From Dicaeum eximium (lineage: Eukaryota > Chordata > Aves > Passeriformes > Dicaeidae), in contig VWZP01007937.1 of the NCBI GenBank assembly GCA_013396995.1, positions 620,001 to 684,000 on the forward strand: 64,000 bases of DNA, read 5' to 3'. Position numbers and translations under genes: made by a program. Shown piece by piece: positions 28,395 to 37,300 of the stretch; the first letter of the stretch is position 1; each line of letters opens with the position of its first letter. Below the pieces are notes generated by a model. The model saw only the letters and a list, made by a program, of their open reading frames with translations, searched no databases and was not told the DNA's origin.

Positions 28395-31300
28395 AAACCA
28401 TATATATACATATGTGGGTGTACATATTTACACATGAAAAAAAAGAAAAAATGCCTAGGTAAATAAGCAGATTTGTTTTAGCGATTGTAAACTGCAAAAC
28501 ATTCTGAAAAAATGGAATGTGTGTTTGTGATTGCTCCAAAAGAAGTTCCACTTCATTGAGGATGCACCTGCCATTTCTAGCTCCCAAACAGTCTTTTTTC
28601 TTTCCCTCTCTGAATTTGCTTTAGCATCCCTGTTTGCTATTTTTACTTTCTAAATTAAGACCTGAATATGTGAGTAGGATGATGCCATCTTTGAAAACAA
28701 TCTCTGTGTCACTGCAGGCACTGGATCCTGTACCTGAGTTTATAAGATGAAGGGCCTGAACAAATAAAGTTGGAGATGCAGTAAGGCTTTCTTGATAGTT
28801 TGTGACCCATCAGTTTTGTGGGCAGAAGCTGCTGACCACTGCTGACCACTGCTGGCCATCACCAACTTACTTTTGTTAGATATTCCTGCTCTCCCAGACC
28901 TAGTGCACAAACTTGCAGGAGGATTTCCCGCCAATTTTTGATCAAAACATGCTTATTTAGCAAATACTATTAAGCTAAACGAGGCCATTCTGGTTACGGT
29001 GCATTCTGTGTCAGCAAATTTAGACACAGTTTCTTTGGCAGAGAGAGAGAAGAGCAATGAATAGATGGGCTGTTCTCACAGCTACTGTAGGGGAAAAAAC
29101 TTAATTAATGCTATCACAGATTTTCAGAGTTACACACACACACACACACATGTATGCCAACATATCCGTCTATACATTTAATGCAGGACAACAAATTTAG
29201 AAGGAATTAAATGTTCCAAGACCTAAAACATAGATGCATGCAGAAGTAAAAAGTTCTAAGAAAACAGTTATCAGGGAGCTACATCTTGAAGACTGTTGAA
29301 AAATTGTGGTTGCTACAGATATTCCGAAAAGTGCATGCACAAGTTGACAGCAAAATCCCTAAAGGAAAACACTGGACAGTGACAGAAGCAGCAGTGATAT
29401 TAGCACAATTACAAGAAAATCTCACTAAATTAACAGGTTGAGATGGCAAAGGATGTTTTTAGGGTCAGCAGGGTCACCATAATCCTGCATCCAACAGGTG
29501 TAAATGTACCTGGTATCGTAAAATGTGGGTATATCATGACATTTGGACTGAAACAGAAAGAGCAAGGAAGTAGACAATATTAACAAAAATACAAAAATTA
29601 CCTCAAGCAGACCCAAGGCCAAGGGAGAAGAAATTCACATCAGGAATATTGTTGCCACTCCAACCTTAGGTGCTGACAATTCCCAACTCCCTTCCCCCTT
29701 TCCTTAGGAACCTCCCCCAATCTCCAAATTTTTACTTGAGGATGATTAGCAATATTGAACTTTAAGACCAGGGGAGCATTAAGATAGCATACCAGAGGAA
29801 GGGACAGATAAGGGAAAAAAATTGAATGTTAGCAGTTTAAACCGTATCTTTGAGAACAGACTATAGTACTTGCACACTTTGGACTATACATGTTAGTAGT
29901 AGTAACTACTAATAATAGTAGCTATAATAAGACTAATAAAAACTCTTTTATTACTATGGCTGTAATTAGAATATCAATACTTGTCTCCTATATTTATAGG
30001 GGCAGTTTTGCTTCTCATCTGGTACCCTGCCCTGGGGAGTTTGTACATGATAATCTGCAGGCAGTTTGTATGTGATTACCTGCACGCAGTGCTGTAAAGC
30101 ACTTCTTGTATTGTTTATCTCTCTGGCTGACTTTTGGCAGGTTTGTGAGACCAAGGAGTTTTGTCTGCTTCATGTCTTATCACAGTAAAACTTCCAGGGA
30201 TAGTGGAAGGAAAATCTGTCTGTCAACATTGCTTAGTAAATCAATAACCACAATATGAGAGCAGGACTCCCCAGACTGATCTACCTCCCTAAATCTGCAA
30301 AAACTTCAGCTTGCAGCTCAGCTGGTTAATTGAAACTCAGCTTTCAATACCCTAATAAAGCTCCTACAGATTTTGTACAGACTTTAGATCACTCACTGCT
30401 TTCTCAAATAGTCAGAAATGGTGAAAGCAGATAATTATCACTGAATGGACCCTGGCAGTCAAGCTCCAGATGCAGCCATGGCAGCTTTACTAAGTTATGT
30501 AAGCTGAATGGGAAGTCTTATTTTCTTTCATCTTGTATTGGTAACAAAAATTAGTGCCTGCTTTGAGAAAAATACTGACCTGATGAGGTTAAAGGCATCA
30601 TTGTAGTAGGATTTTCAGCAGCTACTGGAAGAAAGCAAGTTAATTATAAACTTGTTTTATATGTCTAGTTTTAGATGACAGAAATAAAGATTAACAAGAA
30701 ATCAGCTGTGACTATTTCTCATTGAATCACCGTCAGTGTACTGCTTCCCTCTTTTTGCCTCATCCTGTTCCAAATCTTTTCTCAAACTCCATGATCTTCC
30801 CAAAGAGGAAAGATCTCAAAAATGAGTTGAGGTTATGAGGTTTCAAAGCCAATGCAGTTCCTTTCAATCCCTATTGATAGTATTGCATGTAGAATATCTT
30901 CACCTGGGAAATCTCTCTCGAGGCTTTTTATTCTAAAGAGATTTTCAGAGCACCTGTGTCTTAGAGAACAGTATTTAAAAGAGATGAATGAATTAAAATT
31001 AACCTGGGATAGTTTACAAGAAAAAAAGTTACTTTCAATCACCATGAAAACTCATTTCAAGCAAGTCACACCTGTGTGACACCTCTCTCCCTCTCTGAAA
31101 TAGGAATGTCTCTGGCAGAACATACTGATATACACAATGCAAAAGTGCCACATATGATTGTGACTGTTGATTAGTTACAATTATTTTATTGAAGCACTTC
31201 TGGTAAAATGGACAGTTGATATCTCATGTGAAAAGAGGCATTTTAATGATCCACAGCAGTAAAGGTTTGACTACTTCAAAGTTCGCCAGTGGATGAACCT

Positions 31301-34300
31301 TTCAAGAGGATCTCCGTTATTTTTTTGAGTAATTTTTGAAGTATAATGATCAATCAATTTCCACAGCGTTGTGCGGTAATTTGGAATAAAGAAATAGTAA
31401 AGAGAACTAAATATGCCCAGACTCTGAATTTAGCCTTTATATACTTGAAGTACTTAGCAAAAAAATGCAGTTTTAGTATAGAGTAAGAGACATGGCACAC
31501 CAGATTGCCACTCCTCAGTTTCTATTTAATAGTAACTCCAGCAGGTCCTCAAATGTCAGCTAATCAACTTCTACTTCAAAGAATTCCAATTATTTTTTAA
31601 CCTCATCCTCAGTGAAGGGCCGTTTTGAAGCTTTATTCAGGTAAAAAACAAAAGGATTCCAGCTGATCTTGAAGGGCTTCCATTTAGGCTTTGATATATT
31701 TTTTAGTACTTAGATAAAATATCTGTATATTTGCAGAATTTAAGGCTACCATGTCCTTAAAGCCCTGTTCCTTTCCCCCTCCACTTACATTTACCTAAGC
31801 TCTACAGGAATATGGAGCTAGCTCCCTAGGTGCACTTCTCCCAAAGAAGTTTGTTTTTCTGTATGACATATTTTCAGTAAATGAGTCTTTACTCATTGTG
31901 AGTCTGAGCCATTTTCTTATTCGTTAGCAGAACAAAATTGTAACTGTATTTACTTATGAAACAACATGGTTGGGGCTTAATTGCTTTAATTAGAAGGCTA
32001 AAAATACAAATATTATGCTTCATAAGAGGTAAAATAGAGTGATTTTCACTGGGAAACCACTGCTTTGCCCTTTACTCCCTCTTTAGGGAATGTACACAAT
32101 GCTGGCTCATACTTACTAGTAGAAAAGGTTGTAAATTCTTCTTTCAGCTGCGACTGAAAGTTATGTAAGGGGGGAGGAGGCACCCAAGAGAAAAAGTAAC
32201 AATCCAATTGCTGTCTGGGAACCAAAGCTTTCATTCCTGCTACCTGTAGTTCTGACAGATTTTTAGAATAAACACCCCCCCCCAAAAAAAAACCACCCCA
32301 ACAAAAAAACCTCACCCCCTAAAAAAAATCAATCAAACAAAAACCCCTCAAACAAAAACCTTAGTAATATTACCTGTGATTTGTATGCTGTTCACATCAA
32401 TTTTCAAAGTCTTGGTAGGATTAAGGTTATTTGCAGTGGCACCCAAAACCAGCTCATCTTTTATTTTCTCAACTGTTACCATTTGGGTAAAATAGAGGGT
32501 GAGAATCGCAACCACACTGTCAATACAAAACAGAGAAGTTAATTAGTTATTCAAGCTGATGAAAAAAATCTGCTATACAACATCATCTAGACAATATTTC
32601 ATTCTAATACCGGTTCCATTGGCAAAGGCAGACTGTTTTTTAAATATTGGCTGGCAAAGATGACATAAAGAAACATCACTTAATCATCAGGTCAGCTTGA
32701 ACCTTGGAGAAACTTTGTTTTTTCTTTATCTACTCTTACTTGCACGGTCAGGAAAAATACAAGACAACATTCATTTCAATTGCTTCAATGGTGCTGAGCT
32801 TGAGGAAAACTAAAGTAACTTTACTGTTGTTCAACAGGTCTTTTAGTTTTAGCTCTAAAATATTGAATGTGAACCTGCAAGTATTATGAAAATGGTATAA
32901 TACTTTCATGTGGCAAAATATAATACAAAGTGACCACTTTTATAAAGCAAATACTATCTGTGGATTCTACATTTCTGCAGATCTGCTGTGTGATTGCTTG
33001 GATTCTCATAAGGAAACAGTGATGGCTGAAAACGGAGATATTTAGAAATTGTGGTTAAACTGCATTTAACTTCTATGAATTTTATCCAGAGTGCTTTATG
33101 TTTGTTCTCTCCCATCCTTTCTAGACACTATTATGAAGTTTTATGTTTACAGCTAGAGTGAGGTAATGTTGAAGTATGTCTTGCCAAAGATAAATGTTTT
33201 CTCCTTTACTTAAATTTAGATGTAAACTTTTTTATCCTTAAACTACCCACTTGCAACTGACTCAGTAGTGCTCTTTGTAAGAAGTGATTCATCCTGTCGT
33301 TTTGCTGAGCATAGTTTGTAGTTTGTAATAGTAGAAAAACTCTCCTTCTTGCATATTTCTGATAACCTCTAGGCCATGCTGAGCAAGCAAAAGCTTTTAT
33401 TGCTGTCCTTGTGACTCAGCAGCAGCATTTCAAGGGTGAAATGCCAAGCAGATGCCTGAAGGGTAAACACTTCTTAATGAAAGGAAAGTAATGTCTGAGA
33501 CAAAGTTATTCAAAGCAGAGGTGAAGACACATCCTTACCATTGTATTAAAAACAAGATCCAACATTCAAACCCATCAGATTTTCTGTGATTTCTATAATT
33601 GCCGTGTTAAGATACAGTGGTGGAATGAGTTTTGCCCAACACAGTTATTTACAGTGCAGATATCTAGATTCCCATTTTGGTTGATAGAGAGAAATAAGCT
33701 GTTCTTTGGCATAATTTGTCTCCTCCTAAAAAAAGGCATCTAAATTGACCAGATGAGAAAACTAAAACCTCAGCACTTACAAGGACAGTCTCGAGCAAAC
33801 CTCTCAGAGATGTCTCCATCTTTGATGCCCAAATTTTGATGAGAACAGTCCCTTTCTTTGTGCAGAAACCAAATTTCCTGACTGGATCTGTCTTCATAAG
33901 GACAACACTTTGAGAGTGGCCTACTCCTGCTGCTGTGTAGTCTATTCCCTTAATATTATATAATCCTTCATAAAATGATCATACTCTGCTTTCTATCTAA
34001 TCGAGTTATGTCCTCACTATCCCAATCAAAAGATTGCTCCACTGTAAATCTGCTTCCTATTACTTACTGATATTCATGATCAGCTAATATCCCAACATCT
34101 TTTAAGTTTTTTTTTTTTCAAGCTCAGACATTCAAATAAACTAATCTCCTCTCATATTTATCAATGGTATGTATTTACATTGATATCACAAGAACATGTG
34201 GTAGCACAGAACTATTGATCTGTTTTTATGTAATGTGTACTTTAATTTTCTGGGTTCACCTATGACACAGCCAATTATGCCATTCATTTCTCTGGGTCCT

Positions 34301-37300
34301 TCTGTTCTGCTAGCATCTTGACCTTTTGTCCTCTGATTTGTTCTTGCCTATCACAGTGTTTCATTAGACTTCTCTTGATATAAAACTTGAGTTACTGGTA
34401 ATGACATGAGATCTGAGCCCAGTTTAAGCAGTTTTACACAAGCAAACTCAGCACAAACTTATATCTTTTCCTTTCTAGATAGCTTCTTACCTTTCTCACT
34501 CTTTCCATTTTTCTTTCTAAATTGACAGTCCCAGGGACTATAACTTTTCAGGAAGTTTTTAGTTTTTAGTTTAGTCTTGAAGCTTCATCCTCTTTAGAGG
34601 ACCTTATCCAAATTCTAAAAATGTTTGGGTTTTGTTTTTTTTTTAAATTTATTCACAGTCCCCAGAAGAGCTGTCTAAATTATCAGTATCATTGTCTCAT
34701 GCCTATATTTTTAGTAAACTTTGTTATATACAATTACCTGGTCTCTGATGTCAATCTGTCACGGTCATCTTCAGATTTCCTGTAGAAAAAGAAACAACAA
34801 TAAAAAAGTAAAGAAAAAACCACAACCAACACCACAAGGTTTGCATTGAGATTAGAATGTTTTGGACAGGATGGGGACACATCCTGGAACAGTTTAATAG
34901 TGAGAGATAGTGCTACACATGTTTTGCTGAATCGGGACCTCAGTAAGAGTAGTGCAGATGGAATTAACACCACAGACCTGGCAATATAACCTGGGCATTT
35001 TTGTCTGCTGGCCTTCAGTAGGACAGCCAGCACCCCAGGATATTGAAAAATTAGCTTTACTAAATGAAGCAGATCTTACTGTACTGATTTTATGGAATCC
35101 TTAGGACACAGAGGCTGCAGTTTTTCCTGGTGTCAAATGACAGCCTTACTTGTTAATGCCCTAAGGAATATTAATTAAGTGGATCTGTGTCCATAGGGAC
35201 ATATGAGTGGCTGACCCTCCAGGCTTATGCTAGGAGATCTCTAACCTGAAATTTCTTCTGGATGGCAAGAACCAGCAACCCTGCAAACAGCACCTTGGCA
35301 AAAAAATAATTCAGCAGTTCTGTAAAATATGGAATTTTTGTGAGTGGGTGTTAGGGCTCAGCCTTACTGGTTTGGTCGAGGCAGGGACACACATCAGCTT
35401 GAGAAGGAAGTTTGCCCAAGGAAACACACTGGTGTCAAACTGAGCACAGTAGCACTGGAAAGATGTAAGATGTGAAAGGCAAAATATAGGAGGTTCCCAA
35501 GGACATCTTGAAAATCAAGATAAGCACTGAGAGAAATATCTAAGTGAGGACTTTTGACATTTATTTTCAAAGTTAAATTAAGCTGTACCTACTTGAACTG
35601 GGAAATTTCACATCTCTCAAATTTGTATTTCAGATCACTTTCTTGAAAGATATTTTCAATCTATATGAAAAAGAGAAATCTTGAGCCAATACAGTAATTA
35701 AAAATACACACATTCTCACACTATAATCATAGTTTTAGTAGTAAATAACTTTTCCTAGACTACATAAGCAAGGCATTTCTCTGATGATTAACTGATTTTC
35801 TCAGATAAGAAAACTCAAACTATATTGAGTTCTGATCAGGCTTAGGACCTGAAATAACTCTTTTTTCGAAAGAAAAAACCATCAACAGCAGTTAATGTTA
35901 GGGAATCAATGTACTACAAATACTCTTGAAATAACCACAAGCTGATAGGTTCTTACCAATTTTTCAACATCAAAGGCAAGGACTTTGAAATCAGCTGAAG
36001 AACTGTTTTGTAAGTTTGGAGTGAAAGATGTGCCAGAGATTATTTTAAATATTCCCATATAGCCATGAGTATTCACATCTGCATCAGCTAGAAAATTGAA
36101 AATAAAGGCGTTTTAATTATATAGAAATAAATGCAAAATATTACATTAGATTTTACGTCACACAGAGCATCAATACAATAACTTCTAGGTTTTTTTACTG
36201 CTTTGTAATCAGAGATCTTCTTCCCAGTGTTGAGTCTAAAGAAAAATAGATTTTTTTTGATGTTTACAATAATTATAACTGTAATCATATTTTTATGAAT
36301 ACTATTTGCCCTTTACTTTCAATTTTGTTTTATATGCTGTTTTCCAGCAACACTGTGAGTGCATAAAGGATACAATGATATTCCCAGTTATGTCTAACAC
36401 AAGGGAGAGAGATACATAGGAAGGCAAATAGTGAATTATGAGTATTTTGTATGTTCTGGATAAAATAATGTTATGAATTATTGCATCATGCTCTCTGTAT
36501 TTGTGCTGTGCCCTTTTTTATATGTGTAAGCTGGTTTTGATGACAGCACTGGAAACATTCAGAGTCAGAATAGTTAAACTATTTTTGACCCAACCTTTTT
36601 CACCAATACATACATGAAATTCTGGGAGAATTTATAAGGAAATTAGACGACTGTTCATTGCTGCAAATTTAATCTTGATTTTAATATGCTACAGGACATG
36701 AGGTATACATAAAGCAGTTCATTATACATTAAAAACATATTTCTTCACTGTGTAAAACACTGGAAATTCTCAGAAAATATCTGAATTAAAGTTTTGATTG
36801 ATGGGAGATGCCTTTTGCTTACCACTTGCAATACCAGTGGTATTTTAGGTTGTGTTTGAAGACATCAATATCAAAGCAAGTTTTAATTGTTCATGGCTTA
36901 AACATTTTTATGAAGGAGTTTTGCCCATTATGGCAAAACTGCATAAAGAAGCTGCACTTCCCTGAAGCCTCACTTCCCTGAAGACACCTCCTAACAGGAA
37001 CCTGGGCATTCCCACCTGGCCCAAATGTATATTAATCCACTGGATTCTATGTTTTTCAAGAAACCCTCACCACCAAGGAAAAGACCAACAGGATGCCATT
37101 GGGATCCACAGAGTGTTGATATTTTCTAGGTCTTCACCTTACTCTCCCTTCCCAATTCCCTCTTTCCAATTTCTTCCTTTTTATCTCTCTCTCCCTTGTT
37201 TACTATTAAATAAGACCCATACTATTGACTTTGGCATATGGTCTCATTTGCACCTTAATTTGGGCAGAGGCATTTCTAATAAATTTAATAACTGAATCAC

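Larger units (their letters stand above)
25929..32373. other. Introns 7, 6 and 5, around the linker exons
   Basis: Intron 7 (25,929-28,183) contains candidate exon 7b. Intron 6 (28,226-30,579) contains (TA)n and (CA)9. Intron 5 (30,625-32,373) contains candidate exon 5b and the A/C tract. No CR1 is recognised. Confidence 0.75.

Noticed and set aside
28361..28440. TATATATA stretch as a promoter
   Set aside because: It is a simple (TA)n repeat inside an intron with no other promoter signal.
29510..29547. 38-nt stretch with an excellent TTTCTGTTTCAG acceptor and a GTACAT donor in intron 6
   Set aside because: In the required phase it meets a TGA, and its length is not a multiple of three, so inclusion would break the protein.
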